Below are positions 35,745 to 47,199 of a stretch of 64,000 nucleotides of DNA, piece by piece; position 1 is the first letter of the stretch; each line of letters begins with the position of its first letter. The stretch comes from Polytrichum commune (taxonomy: Eukaryota > Streptophyta > Polytrichopsida > Polytrichales > Polytrichaceae). The DNA lies in contig OX485805.1 in assembly GCA_950295325.1 (NCBI GenBank), positions 17,967,501 to 18,031,500 on the forward strand. The letters are read 5' to 3'. The position numbers and the translations under genes are program-made. Below the pieces are notes generated by a model. It was not told the origin of the DNA. It did not search any database and saw only the letters and a program-made list of their open reading frames with translations.

Positions 35745-36290
35745 ATAAGATGGTTAGCAAACTTGAAGTCGGGGCCGTATCAACTCCCCTCGTAATATTT
35801 GGAGCTCGTGTGAGTATCTTATTCGTTATCGAAGTGAACATTCTCGTGCTCATCGAGTGGTCATATAGGTCCTCCTGATTATGTTGACTATTGAGCTCAG
35901 AATGGTTATTGAGATTATGAGTGCAACGTCTGATTTCTTTTAAACATGTGTACATGCTCGTGGAGCCACATGTAACTAAATACCACGCATACATAGGTGT
36001 GCGACTAAGATAAGTGATTGAATTAGGCATGCATGTCTTCATTTGTAGACAACTCTCTATTGCGACAAAAATTTGTCGTTTCCCCATCACATTTTGCCAC
36101 GTGTCGTTCCTATAGTGGTTGAGACCCACCACTCATATCCTCTATGGAAACTATATTCTGGCTCTAGTAGACATGGAATTGCACTCTCAAACCTCAAACC
36201 TCAAACCATTAGGAGTTGGAAGTGTGTGGGAAGTGCTTACGATAAGGGACACAGAGAAAGCCTTTACAAAAGAAAAATGTTGAGGGTTAC
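35745..36290 (-). repeat. Dispersed repeat, copy 2
   Basis: The first 160 bp are the inverted counterpart of 31,280-31,497. The part from about 36,085 to 36,180 (TGCCACGTGTCGTTCCTATA and onwards) resembles 46,705-46,790 (TGCCAAGTGTCATTCCTACA), so a larger element may be involved. A minus-strand frame of 129 codons (36,132-35,743) crosses it without a recognised domain. Confidence 0.5.
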
Positions 36291-36392
36291 CGAATGTGAA
36301 ATGAAGTGAAATGAAATGAGAGCACTAGAAGTGGAGATAGAACAATATTCTATTGGTCATGGGTGCCAAGTAGATTCCATGTCCGTCTGAAA

Positions 36393-36766
36393 TACACTAA
36401 ATATGATATTTAGTGTCATATGGTATTTTATGTCACTATGGTAACTTTTTGGATGTCGTTTCTTATGAATAAGTGAACAAAATATGGCATGGATGATGGA
36501 TGAGTTCATCCATTGGCCAAAACTCGCCCTTCTCTTGTCAACAACTTGTGATGAGTTATTGTCATGGATGATTGAAATTGGGATGAAAAATCACTTGGTA
36601 AGTGACAGGAATTGTAACACTGTAAATCTATAATCCCCCAACAATTTACAAAGAATGACAAATAATGTTGGGTTAGCATTTAGTGTTGGTGACACTACAC
36701 CACAATTTACAATTAATATTAAGCAAGACAATCAGAATTGGTGACACTACATATCATATTCAGTGA
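36393..36766 (+). mobile_element. MITE, TA-flanked, family A copy 2
   Basis: Full-length copy of the family first seen at 4,970. It begins TACACTAAATATGATATTTA and ends with the inverted TGACACTACATATCATATT motif. It keeps the central hairpin ATGGATGAGTTCATCCAT. An 18-base T run follows directly (36,770-36,787). Confidence 0.75.
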
Positions 36767-36787
36767 GGGTTTTTTTTTTTTTTTTTT

Positions 36788-38112
36788 CCTTCCACATGAG
36801 GACATGGTGAAGTAAGCCTTCAAAAAAAAACAAAGGAGTTGGAAGTGTCCACAAAAAATGGTGTATGCTCATAACATTACACAAAGTGGCCCTCTGTTCT
36901 CTCTCTATAAAAGAGATAAAGATATGGAAATATTTTGGCTTCTCTATGATATCTACCCTTGGGATCTGAAAGCCCACTCGTTGATACAATGAAATGTGAG
37001 GTCTTGATTTGATTCGAATGTTGTTCAAGTCCTCTGGTGAATCACGTTGTGTGGCATGTCGCACCAAACAACAACCCCAAATCCCATATTAAAATGCCCA
37101 AGGGTAAGTCTTTGGAACTTCTCTTGTTTTGCTTGCATTGATTTGGGTTAATTGCATTGATATGGGGCTTCACTTAATTGCTTTGGGTTCATTTTGAGAT
37201 TATTTTGACCTTTATATATATATATATGAAGGTCAAATATTATGCTGCAAATTTCATGTTGGTTGGTACATAATTTCCCAATGCATATGCCTGAGGAGTA
37301 CACATCCTTTGAATCCGACAAAACCATATCATTAATCGTCACTGGTGTGAAATGCCTACCAATCACATACCGCCACCTCTATTTCCAAACTTTGAATATG
37401 ACAGTTTTAGTGAAGGGTCCTTTTAAGCATCTTGCAATTGAGTAATTACATACCCCACTCCCTTGGAAGACACGGCCCAAAACCTTAGTCCCGTTCCTAA
37501 TGATCCCCAATGTAACTCCCATGTCAATTTCGCATTAAGCACTAACTCAATCGCTTAATGAAGACACCTTGCCTTATGTGCCACCAACCTTCATTATTTA
37601 TTGTCCACAAGTGGTAAACCTTATGAGAAAATGCTCTCTAGATAGCCATTGGCAGATCATGTTGGATCGCATAGTCCACTATGCGCAATTGTCCATTGTT
37701 GTGACCACAATTGCACCTGGCTACAATTCCATGCAACCATTATTATCAATCTTTTGTGCTTTGTGTTGGCTTGTGTCCCCACATTGATGATAGCCACTTG
37801 GTGGAGGTGGATTCCGACACCATCCAATATGACATTTGAAAGTTTGTTTGGTTTCCCATTGGCTACTCTATAGTGAAGAAATGCTATCACTAGAAGAAGC
37901 CAATTCGGAAAAAAACGCATGTAGAAGGAAATGGCATGATGGCTATGGTGTGCCAAACGATGAATTTGGTTTTGGGATTACCTTCAACAACACTTGATTT
38001 TTTTATATCCTATAATAATAGCATGTCTATATTAAATTGAACTTCATTTTCATGTTATTCAAAAGGGGAAGAGTTGTGGGTATGAAATGTTGGTTTATTT
38101 CATAATATAGTC
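36788..38112. other. No recognisable gene
   Basis: Short frames only. A (TA)n run lies at about 37,213-37,227. The paired frames at 37,569-37,956 on both strands have no domain I can name. Confidence 0.4.
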
Positions 38113-38715
38113 TTGCTTCTTGTGAAATCCCATATGTACCCACCACACTCCATTGTCGCATCCGTTCAGAAAGGGGGGGGGGTTCACCTACACCGCTTCC
38201 TCTTTGGAGTAATTGTGTCAAATCCCATGCCTAACACATACAACGTCCACATAAGGGAACTCCATGGGTCCCCATCATATGGGGTGTCATTTGTTTACAC
38301 CTATGTGCCCATTTGTTTAGTTGTACTTACACATATGTTATTTAGCACCTTAATCAATGCTTACTTCTTAATTTCTCCAACCCTGCAAGAATTACAAGAT
38401 TTGTTGTTATTGTCCCATTACATACTTCAAAGTTTGGAATGTGGTGAACCCTATGTGAGGGGGAAAGGGGGGGGGGGAGGGCATGACACCCCCCCCCCCT
38501 TGGACATGTGGCATTGGCAATGTGATATGGTATGCATGGCGCCGTTTTTTCAAGTCTCCACACATGTACCCACAAGAGATGGTCCTAGGGTACAAGTGGA
38601 GGTTGGCACCTTCTATTACACACCCTCACGAGTGGACAAGTTTAGATTGTCAAAGGTTGTAGAATGCTTGGTTGATGTTGACGGTGATTTCCCATTTGTG
38701 GTTCCTAAGCACTAG
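38113..38715 (+). other. Longest open frame in the window (200 codons), doubtful
   Basis: This frame runs from ATG at 38,113 to a stop at 38,715. It reads through three homopolymers (10 G, 11 G and 11 C at 38,173, 38,467 and 38,489), giving runs of glycine and proline, and has a hydrophobic middle part (about residues 55-90). I recognise no family, and the poly-G/C tracts, which vary in length easily, argue against a maintained protein. The last 50 residues look the most protein-like. Best kept as a hypothetical frame. Confidence 0.15.
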
Positions 38716-39347
38716 AGATGTCACTTTCTTGGGCCACTCTCTGCCATCCATGGTGCATGGCAATTTTGGGAGGGGGGAGGGTTTGTAAACGTTTGAGGCA
38801 AGAGGCTTTTTACACCATCCATTATACACTTCTACCGTTTGTCATGGTTCATGCTAAGTTTCTTTCTAACCCTATGTTTTGAAATTGTAATTGCTCACTT
38901 TATAAGCTACATTGTTTTGTCTAAATTTATTTATACCGCTGTTCTAGTGATCCAGGGGCACAATGTTCTTTTTACCAACATATTTATGCTTGGTTGTTGG
39001 TCCTTAATACGTATCTAGCCCCTTTCTCCACATCCCTCCACACCCTCCTTGCTCTAGACTAGATCCACTAGTTACTTTCACTTTTTATGGTCAATCATTG
39101 ACAACCCCTAGATTACATGGGACCACTACATATGCCATTAAGAAAGCATTGGCCCCATTGGACGTGTTGTTGTGCTTATTCAACACAATCGACTTTGTTA
39201 TTTCCTTTGTAAGGGGCACTCTAATTTCCTTTAATTGCCAAAGTTTTTTTTCCACATGGGGTACATGCTTACATCAAATATCGAGGGTATCTAGTAAGTA
39301 ATGCCTTCATTCCCCAACGGCATTGGTAAAGCTATTTGCCCATGATC
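38716..39347. other. No recognisable gene
   Basis: Only frames below 70 codons, with no repeats of note, up to the target site of the hAT element. Confidence 0.4.
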
Positions 39348-39355
39348 CTTGCCCC

Positions 39356-40365
39356 CAGGGTTAATTTTTGCACCCGTCACAGCCCGTCACATGTCAAATT
39401 TCCGTCGAATTTTACCACAACTCGTCACAAGACAGAAAAATGTAAAACTGAATCCGTCAAAAGACATAAAGCTTTTAAAATGCCCGTCAAATGACAGGAC
39501 CCAGTCTGAGATGACCTGTCACAGATTTAACTTTACAAGTTCCCTACATTCATCTACTAATCATCTTAAATTCCCAACATGCATTCATTCATGCTAGGGC
39601 TCCCGTAAAGCACGATAGAAGCCGCCACGACAAGTTAAACATTGTTTCATAGACAACAGCTTATCAGCCTTATCTGTTGAGGTTTGCTTCTCTCAGCTCG
39701 TCAAGTTGGGATCTGTTGAGTACCCGAGGTATGTTCTTATGCATTTTTCGTAGCGTATTTGCGGTTGCCATAATGTCCTGCAATGTTGTCTCTTTGAGAA
39801 GCTCGCACATCACTTAACGTAGAGCAGTAGACTCAGTGGAGGACCAATTGGCCCAATCTCACAAGATTATGGCAGAAGGTGCTTGTAATACCATCGAGTA
39901 TTGCAAAATGCAAGAGGGGATTTTCAAAGCAAAATTTGGTGAAGAGTGCATTGCGTTCTCGACTTCGATTGAATACATTGGACGCGTTAATGCGCGTATC
40001 TCTATGTGGCATAGATGTGGGAGATATAGATTGGTTAGCTGTTATGCAAGAATGGAGAAATATGCGAGATAGACGTATTCTAGCATTGGATTGAGTGATC
40101 CCAATTTTTTTGGGTTGAGGTTGTGGATAGTGGACATTTACATATAAATGTTTTTGATATAAGAGTTTATTGGTATTTTAGTACAAGAATTTATGATGTA
40201 TTGCAAAGGGACTTCATTCTTTGAATACATGTTGAAGTTTACTTTGTAAATGAGCATTAAATAAATTCAACCCGTCAAATGAGAATTTTGCCCGTCAAAA
40301 AACTGGCTTATATTGGATGAACCCGTCACAAGATAGATGGGACCCCTTGTAAAAAATTACCACTG
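39356..40365 (+). mobile_element. Non-autonomous hAT transposon
   Basis: The 1,010-bp element starts CAGGGTTAATTTTTGCAC and its inverted right end reads CAGTGGTAATTTTTTACA, fitting hAT ends (CAG.G). It is flanked by the exact 8-bp direct repeat CTTGCCCC (39,348-39,355 and 40,366-40,373), the hallmark of hAT insertion. Subterminal regions contain many CCCGTCA motifs (about 39,370-39,490 and 40,270-40,330), as expected for transposase-binding sites. It includes a relic of a hAT transposase C-terminus. The identical target repeats suggest a fairly recent insertion. Confidence 0.85.
39879..40094 (+). pseudogene. hAT transposase C-terminal relic
   Basis: The 71-codon frame contains KRGFSKQNLVKSALRSRL followed by LDALMRVSLCG and DWLAVMQEWRNMRDRRI (residues about 12-67). 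This is the pattern of the C-terminal hAT dimerisation region (ERGFS..N.IK...R.RL....LDALMRIS...W...R.R). All upstream parts of a transposase (BED finger, catalytic core) are missing, so it cannot be an active enzyme. It may be a deletion product of an autonomous parent. Recognition is by motif only. Confidence 0.75.
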
Positions 40366-40373
40366 CTTGCCCC

Positions 40374-41870
40374 CTCAATGCATGTGTTTGGGCTCTTCCC
40401 CCTCCCCTCCTCCACCTCATGTGGCGTTTCGGGTGTCCACACCCTCATTCATGTGTGTGCAACTTATATCCACACACACATGTATCAACAACTTAGGGTT
40501 TTTCATGCGATTTGGAGGAAACTTTGTTCGTAATAAAGTGATGTTTGGATGAGATCCCTCACATTTGCAAGATTACCAATCTATGATATTTTCAAAAAAA
40601 ATTGGAGCCGTCATAGAACATCAATGGACCCCCTCCCCACACACAATGTATTGGATGAAAGGGTCTCGAATTGGTGAAGAGGGAGGTTGGAGGAAGGCGT
40701 ACAATTATACGCTCTGGAATTTAATAGTGCCGGAGGCGGGCTAGGGGGTCTCTAAACTGGGCCGGGCCGGGAGTGGAGTGGTTGGTCTCATGCTCAGCAC
40801 TGGGGGGTACACTCTAAACTCCGTAGTATCACACCTGTGGCAACCAAATTGGGGTATCTCTAATAACCCCCTACGAGTGTTGCACGCGTCAGGGCAACAG
40901 GCAGGGGCATCACCAAAAAAGCGAGACCCTCGGCCCCCCGACCATGGCCTGCCCCCACCTTGGCCTAACCTCCGACCATGGCCTAACACCCCGACTCTGG
41001 TGTGACCCTTGCATTCTTGAAGGCCGCTTGACCATATGACCCATATTGAGTGCACTTCATTTTCAAGGTCCGAAATTCAATGTATATGTATGTTCACTTA
41101 AATTGAGTAAATAAGCAATTGATTGGGAATTCCTTTTCGAAGTGAAACCGTCAATAAAGCATGTCATTAACTTGGAAGTCAAAAACATTACAAAACCCTC
41201 ATTAGCACGCGTGCAACACTCATAGGGGGTTTTTAGAAAGACCCACCAAAGTGCACGTGATATTACATGGTTCTATGGTGGTAACATGGATGCATGATAC
41301 TATAGAATTAGTGTAGCATGTGACATTATGGAATAACACGAAGGAGATGCGAGGACAATTTGAATACGTTCTCCCGTCACCTATGCTAGTGTGGTCCACC
41401 CCACTTGGCCTTTCCGGGCGATGTGGCGGACACACGCATCAACATTCAACAAGTGGCATAAGAAGAAGAAGAAGAAAAAAAAGATGGCACTCCACATCCT
41501 GACACATGGCGCAATGCGAGGGTGTGGGTTGACTTCTTCGGTGGTTTGCATTGATGACAAATTTTGTGATACAAGGGAGAGAAATGTGACAATAAGGAGT
41601 GAGATTTGAACTACGAACATCGGTTCCCTAGGGTTTCGGGATATTAGAGAATGTGTGACATTATGGAGGTTGATATTACGGAGTTTAGGGTGTAGAAGGT
41701 CGTCGGGCTTCCTATTATTTTCCATGTACACTAACCCCACGCTAGCCAGTAGCCGGTAACCGGTGGTGGCTGTCCACTTCAATTCAAACTGAGGCCCCGG
41801 TCTATGCCCGAATCCCAAGGTGAAATTCCGGCACTAAAGGGCTAGGTGTTATGGGCCCATACAGGGCTCA
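40374..41870. other. No recognisable gene
   Basis: A GC-richer patch at 40,730-41,000 gives open frames on both strands (for example 41,055-40,741 minus, 104 codons) without domains. A GAA/AAG-rich run is at about 41,461-41,481. The 145-codon minus-strand frame 41,818-41,381 crosses that run and shows no known motif. Confidence 0.4.
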
Positions 41871-42082
41871 GGGAGAACCGGCGGTTAGTTACAGATGAAC
41901 CGGTTGAGTTTGAGTAATAACCGGTTGAAGGTCGAGACTTCAGGAGCATTATTGATCATTTTAGAGGAATCTATAGAATATACTGCGAATGAATAAAGCA
42001 AAACCGGAAGATGTCAACATGTAATCGGTTGGATTTAGAATCAATAGGATCCTGACCGACTATGCCCAAAAACTTCCCAGGC
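41871..42082 (+). mobile_element. Small element related to the 20,297 insertion
   Basis: Bounded by near-identical 10-base direct repeats ACAGGGCTCA (41,861-41,870) and ACTGGGCTCA (42,083-42,092). Internal phrases CCGGCGGTTAGTT and CAAAAACTTCCC match CCGACGGCTAGTT and CAAAAACTTCCC in the 20,297 element at the same relative positions. It is 212 bp and non-coding. Direct repeats of this size suit a Mutator-like origin. Confidence 0.45.
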
Positions 42083-42809
42083 ACTGGGCTCATAGAACAC
42101 GCAGATGGTTGTGTAATACTATGTTCTTAATTAAGGTAAGCAACCCCTTAACAACATGACCACACTTATTGGTGTGGGCCACCAGTGAACGGGCTAACGA
42201 ACATTTGCAAACGAGCTTCAATATATCCAGTGGTCAAGCTCATGCCCCTGATCACACCAAAGTTTCCGTCCGGTTCCAACCGTGAAATTGTTGGGGATTA
42301 TATTGAGAAATAGATGTTGGCCCACTATTTTTCACACTATTACAACATGAGATGTCGATGAATGGTGCTTGAACTCGCCGGTGCAATCAGCCCCTCACTA
42401 GCCTTATTATGTGTCCTTTGTTAGGGAGTGTTATTCTTTTTGTTATTCCTAAATACATTATATAATTGATACAAAGTATTTGTTTGTGCAATTCTCTAAT
42501 TAATTTTTTGTATCCCTTTTTTTGGGATACAATTTGATAATTCCACAACTAAATTCCATCATTGGCCAATAATGAGCCCCTTAAAGTGGCCCATTCTGAC
42601 CGGAACAATCCGTTAGCCCCCACATTAGTATGCTCAAGAACATCTTCCTCTTGTGTACCAAAATGTAAACACAAAACACTTACCATTAGTTTGCTCAATA
42701 ATATCTTCCCCTTGCACACAAAAACACAAAACTATCATCTCAAGTATCCCAATGTGCTACACAAAATGTCATAATGTAGATAATGTTTCATTTTTAAAAG
42801 CTACTCATG
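42083..42809. other. No recognisable gene
   Basis: Contains one end related to the 22,071 foldback element (about 42,163-42,205). Otherwise nothing supported. Confidence 0.4.
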
Positions 42810-42961
42810 TTGCTGACAAGAGAAGGTAGGATTTCGGCCAATGGGTGAACACATCCATCATCCATGACAATATTTGTTCACTTATTCATAAGAAGTGCCA
42901 TCCAAAAAGTTACCATAGTGACACAAAACACCATATGACACAAAATATCATGTTTAGTGTA
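42810..42961 (-). mobile_element. MITE, TA-flanked, family A, truncated copy
   Basis: Reverse-orientation fragment of the family at 4,970, 36,393 and 59,877. It covers the first 150 bp of the element only, ending at GTTTAGTGTA. The central hairpin is mutated here (ATGGGTGAACACATCCAT). Confidence 0.7.
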
Positions 42962-43649
42962 CTTTTATCTAAATTAACTCTTAAATTGGGGTCAAAGACT
43001 TCGAGTTAGTTTAGTAAATTTGAAATTGGGATATATCAACAACAAATCTATAGGGGGTCAATTTTTATTATTATCCCCTCAATAGGTGTTAGGAATCCAA
43101 TTGACCATGTTGAGTGTTGACTCCATCATCAAGTTTGGTGTCCTATATTGACGAATATGGAGGCTATAACTTCATTTGATGAATCAAATATTCTTATCAA
43201 AGAAAGTGCAACCAAGGTTACATGTCTTGCTTTTGGAGTTGGGCTCCACCAATCTTACCATAACTCTAGGCACTAAGAATAGATGTTGTTGAGAGAGTTG
43301 GGCATTGCTTGAACAGATTCTATGCTTACTTTCCAACATAGCTCCTTCTTAGTACATCCTCTTGTTTAGAGGCCATATCATTTTATAACATATCTATAAA
43401 CCTTCCAAAACCCAGGAGGGTGGGTGGGACCATCCCTTTTGTTCACATCATTGCAAGATTACTTCTAAGTATTTACAAAATGCTTCCACTTGGTATGTGT
43501 TCAAAGCATTACTAAAACCTTTGAGTATTCACACCTCTAAGGTTGTAAGCTTTTCAAACCTTAAGTGAAATAAAACATAACATATCCGATACATAACAAG
43601 TCACTATCAAAAGAGTAGGTGCCTCTTATTCAAAAAAATACTTCAAGTA
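42962..43649. other. No recognisable gene
   Basis: Nothing beyond scattered short frames. Confidence 0.4.
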
Positions 43650-43734
43650 TCATTCACAAGTAAACAAGGCTTTGTAATAAACGTTGTACACACAATATTT
43701 TTGCATGAAGATGATATACAAAACCTAAGATGGC

Positions 43735-43870
43735 CGTCCAAAATGTGAAGGGTATGCCTCACATGTGCCCATGCCACCAACCAAATCCAAAGAGAGGGTT
43801 AGTAACGTACACGAGGTGAATAACAGAAGAACCCAATTGTTATCTATGTCACACAAATGAATACGGTAAA
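43735..43870 (+). repeat. Direct repeat, left copy
   Basis: Aligns with 44,782-44,912: shared phrases CCTCA.(A/C)TGTGCCCAT, CCAACCAA, AGT(A/C)ACGTACACGAGGT(G/A)AATA(A/G)CAG and CATGTCACACA. The two copies lie about 1,047 bp apart in the same orientation, with a long (GA)n between them. They may be remains of a tandem duplication or of terminal repeats of an element. Confidence 0.6.
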
Positions 43871-43889
43871 ATCATGTGGTTTGTATCTA

Positions 43890-43916
43890 AGAATACTTAA
43901 CAATGTTAAGTATTCT
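43890..43916. repeat. Perfect palindrome AGAATACTTAACA/TGTTAAGTATTCT
   Basis: Two 13-base arms with a single-base centre, following the left direct repeat. No gene nearby; could form a short hairpin. Confidence 0.85.
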
Positions 43917-44236
43917 ACATGTTCTTTGGCCATTTGAGCTTAGTGTGTAACAATAATGAGGCCGTTAGTGTACACCTTCCACAAGTATTCACTAACTCAC
44001 ACTAATCCAAGAAGTTACTTAGGGTAAAACTGCATAAGCGGTTTTATCCTTTGAAAGAGGTCTCAATGCTTTCCTCACCCTTCATATATGATTAGGTAAA
44101 TGCTCTCATCCGTATATCCTTAGTGTGAGATCTATGGTTGAAAACAGTTAGGTAAACCTTACTTAGCCCTAGAACATTAAGTTCATTAGGGTTATGTTTT
44201 TTTACCAAATTTGTTCATCTATGGCACAGTAAGAAC

Positions 44237-44241
<5 letters not shown>

Positions 44242-44320
<79 letters not shown>
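44242..44320 (+). repeat. (GA)n microsatellite, 79 bp
   Basis: An uninterrupted run of about 40 AG dinucleotides between two direct repeats. Expected to be length-variable. Confidence 0.98.
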
Positions 44321-44322
<2 letters not shown>

Positions 44323-44781
44323 CAAAAACTTTTTTCAAAGCTTGAACGTCTTCTTTTCAAAGGCCAAACCCTTCAAACTCTTCTTAATTGCAATGGAAAG
44401 GTGGGTGGGTGAGAATTTTCCCCTAGACTCTTTCAACTTCCTTTTCAACATTCACATGTGTAACAAAGTTTTGTTTGCGTGGTAAAGTATATTTGTTTTC
44501 AAATATAGCTAAGTATGTACATGGTGAGGTATCTACAGGTTGTGTATTGGGCCAAGTTGCTTTGCAAGAATGTATCCCATACCTAGGGATTCTCTTATTT
44601 CAATGTTATCCAATGATAAAGGTCTGAGTATGAATGTCTCATACCTTGGAAGTTCAAGCAAACACCCTTTGTTGCACCACAAAGCATAACATTACCATAA
44701 CAACTATGGGTATAAGTTCCTAGTAACTTTGTCAAATAACATTGTATTAAAACTCTTGAGCATAATACATTATCGTATGTG

Positions 44782-44912
44782 TTGAAAGTGTAAAGGGCCT
44801 ACCTCAACTGTGCCCATACAACCAACCAACGAGCATTTAAAGATTAGTCACGTACACGAGGTAAATAGCAGTATGACCTAGTTGCCATCCATGTCACACA
44901 TTCATAACACAA
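44782..44912 (+). repeat. Direct repeat, right copy
   Basis: Partner of 43,735-43,870, diverged at roughly one base in four by eye. Confidence 0.6.
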
Positions 44913-45535
44913 TTTAAACGCATTGTAGTATTTCAAAATACTCACTCATTGTATAATGATGTGTGAGTCTTCAAATTTGGTCCTTATCCATGATTGGGTT
45001 ACTCCAAGTAGAATTCTCCTCTTGAAATTTTACCCTAACTCTTCCCATGTTTAGCATGTATCTGCTGCCTCAATAAGTATGAACAATGTGAGCACTTCCT
45101 CTCACTTGCTTGAATGATTAAAGAGGAAGCTCTTTCAGGGGTCGGGGTTTATATTGGAGATCTTAACCATGAAGTTCCCAAAAACCCTATACTTTGACCA
45201 TGGGTTAGTGATGTGAGTCATGTCAATATCTTTGGTTATATTACCATGTTCATCCACTGTGGTACATTTGTTTTATGATAAGTGTGTTATGTTTTTGTGT
45301 ATGTAGATTTATAATCTTTTTGAGCATGAATTCTTTTTGAATGAAAAGACTATTGCTAAGTAGAATAAGAGTTTCTTGAATGACTAGGCATTAAACAAGA
45401 GAGAGAAAATCGTTAGTAATTGACAAGGGATTCCTACATACCAACGTATGTCTTATTTGAATTCCGTGTGCAAAATAAGACATACATACTTTCTTTATAA
45501 TTTAATTGTTTTGTCCACTGCTTATTAGTGGCTAG
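44913..45535. other. No recognisable gene
   Basis: No supported feature. Confidence 0.4.
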
Positions 45536-45700
45536 CATAACATTGTTCAGATCCATAACAATGTTCTGTGGGACTGATAACATTCCTCGAAATATTCCAT
45601 GATATTTCCACCTTCAGACTGAATGTGAAAATATAAAAGAATATTCAGTGGAATACTATCAATCCCACATAAAACTTTTATAGATTTGAATAATGTTATG
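45536..45700. mobile_element. Long foldback hairpin (MITE)
   Basis: The two halves are inverted copies: CATAACATTGTTCAGATC with GATTTGAATAATGTTATG, then TGGGACTGATAACATTCC with its counterpart GAATACTATCAATCCCA, further GAATATTC-type pairing and the central GACTGAATGTGAAA. Arms are about 75 bp with few mismatches, so a transcript would fold into a long hairpin. A possible TA duplication flanks ACATT...AATGT. No coding capacity. Confidence 0.75.
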
Positions 45701-47199
45701 AAGAAAGGAGGTTGTTAAAATGTCCGGTATCACCTCTTCTAGCTACACTCCCGTGTATTCGTTTATAAAAGGAGATGAACAATGTCCTACAATGCATCTT
45801 GTAGTCCTAAATGCAAGGTTCAACCATGGGGTGATAGTCCACATGGCAACCTCACCTATGCCATTAGCCAAGTTATGGGTCTCGAAATCTAAAATGCCAA
45901 CATATTTTACTTGGACATAAGACCCATCTACTTTAGAGCGGCCGCTACAAGTACATCAATTGAAACACCTCACACGTTCGGTCTGCCTTACCTTGTTACA
46001 TGTGAAAAGAAATATCCCTCGGGAAGGACACTTAGGAAAATTAGTAAATATGATGCGTTAAAATATAGGGTGTATTTTATTCATGAGCAATAAAATTTAG
46101 AAAAATTTAGATGTAATATAGGATGCTTAAAATTCAAGTAAGGAATAATTAGAGAATATATATAGAATATTTGAGAATATTTGAGAATATACCTCAAATA
46201 TTCCAATTATGTGATAGCCTCATTTAAATATCCCTTTAACGCACGTGTTCACACAAAGTATAGTGAAGTGTCCCCCCCGAGAAATATCCGTATGCTCCGA
46301 CCTGGTTCCGGTGTGTATGTTTGACAATTTTCATGTGACATTCAACTTCAAATCCAAAGTGTCATGTGACGTTTTCAAAAACAAAAATGAGTGTCAATTG
46401 ACATCTACATGGTTTTTTAAATGCCACCTCAATGTCACATGTCTAATAGTACATCGCATTTCAATTTTTGATGTGTCAATTGTTGTGTGGGTTTTTCCCT
46501 CAAAAGTCACACTACATGTCAAATTCTAAATCGTGCGTGTCGATTCACGTGCATTTTTTTGTGTGTGCAAGTCTTTCCATGTCAAATGTCAAAAACTTGC
46601 AAAAACTTTGTCAAAAACACACACTACATGGTTTCAATCAATAATTTTACAAAACCATGTACATAATTTTGTAGCCCGACTTTCTATTCGGAGCCCCCTC
46701 CCCGTTTGTTGCCAAGTGTCATTCCTACATTGGTTGGCACTCACTTCAATCTCGTGTGGACACTACATTCGGACACCAATACACATGAACAGAGCGCCCG
46801 CTACAAATAACTTAAGGTGGATGGGTCTTAAGTGTCTTGTTTTCTTAATCACACCTCTATATTTGATTGGCATGTGGTTTGATGAGGATCAAAGAGAAAA
46901 CGTCCTAAAGACACATGTTTCAAAGAGATTGGACTACGTTTGCAAATAGTAATAACTATTGTACGCTCAATAATGAACACATTTTGAAAGACTTATGTAT
47001 CTAGTTAAAAAAATCAACAAAACATGCACTTACAATAACCATAATTAAATCAAGGGAGGTCCAATTTTCAATCCAATTTTTGCAAATGTTTCATCATAGA
47101 TTCGCTAATACAACACGAGATTTGATGTGTTAATATAGTAGAAGTTGGAGAACATGGAAAACGAACCAAATAACACCCACATACCTTAGCTTATTAGTG
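45701..47199. other. No recognisable gene
   Basis: Frames of 94 codons (46,245-46,529) and 138 codons (46,533-46,949) are open on the plus strand but show no motif I know. Part of the second (46,705-46,790) belongs to a dispersed repeat also seen near 36,090, so it is probably TE-derived. Confidence 0.35.

Noticed and set aside
38354-38595. Minus-strand frames rich in glycine and proline
   Set aside because: They result from poly-G and poly-C tracts and overlap on both strands.
41381-41818. Minus-strand frame of 145 codons
   Set aside because: Crosses a GAA-rich run that encodes polyphenylalanine; no known motif and no splice or promoter context.
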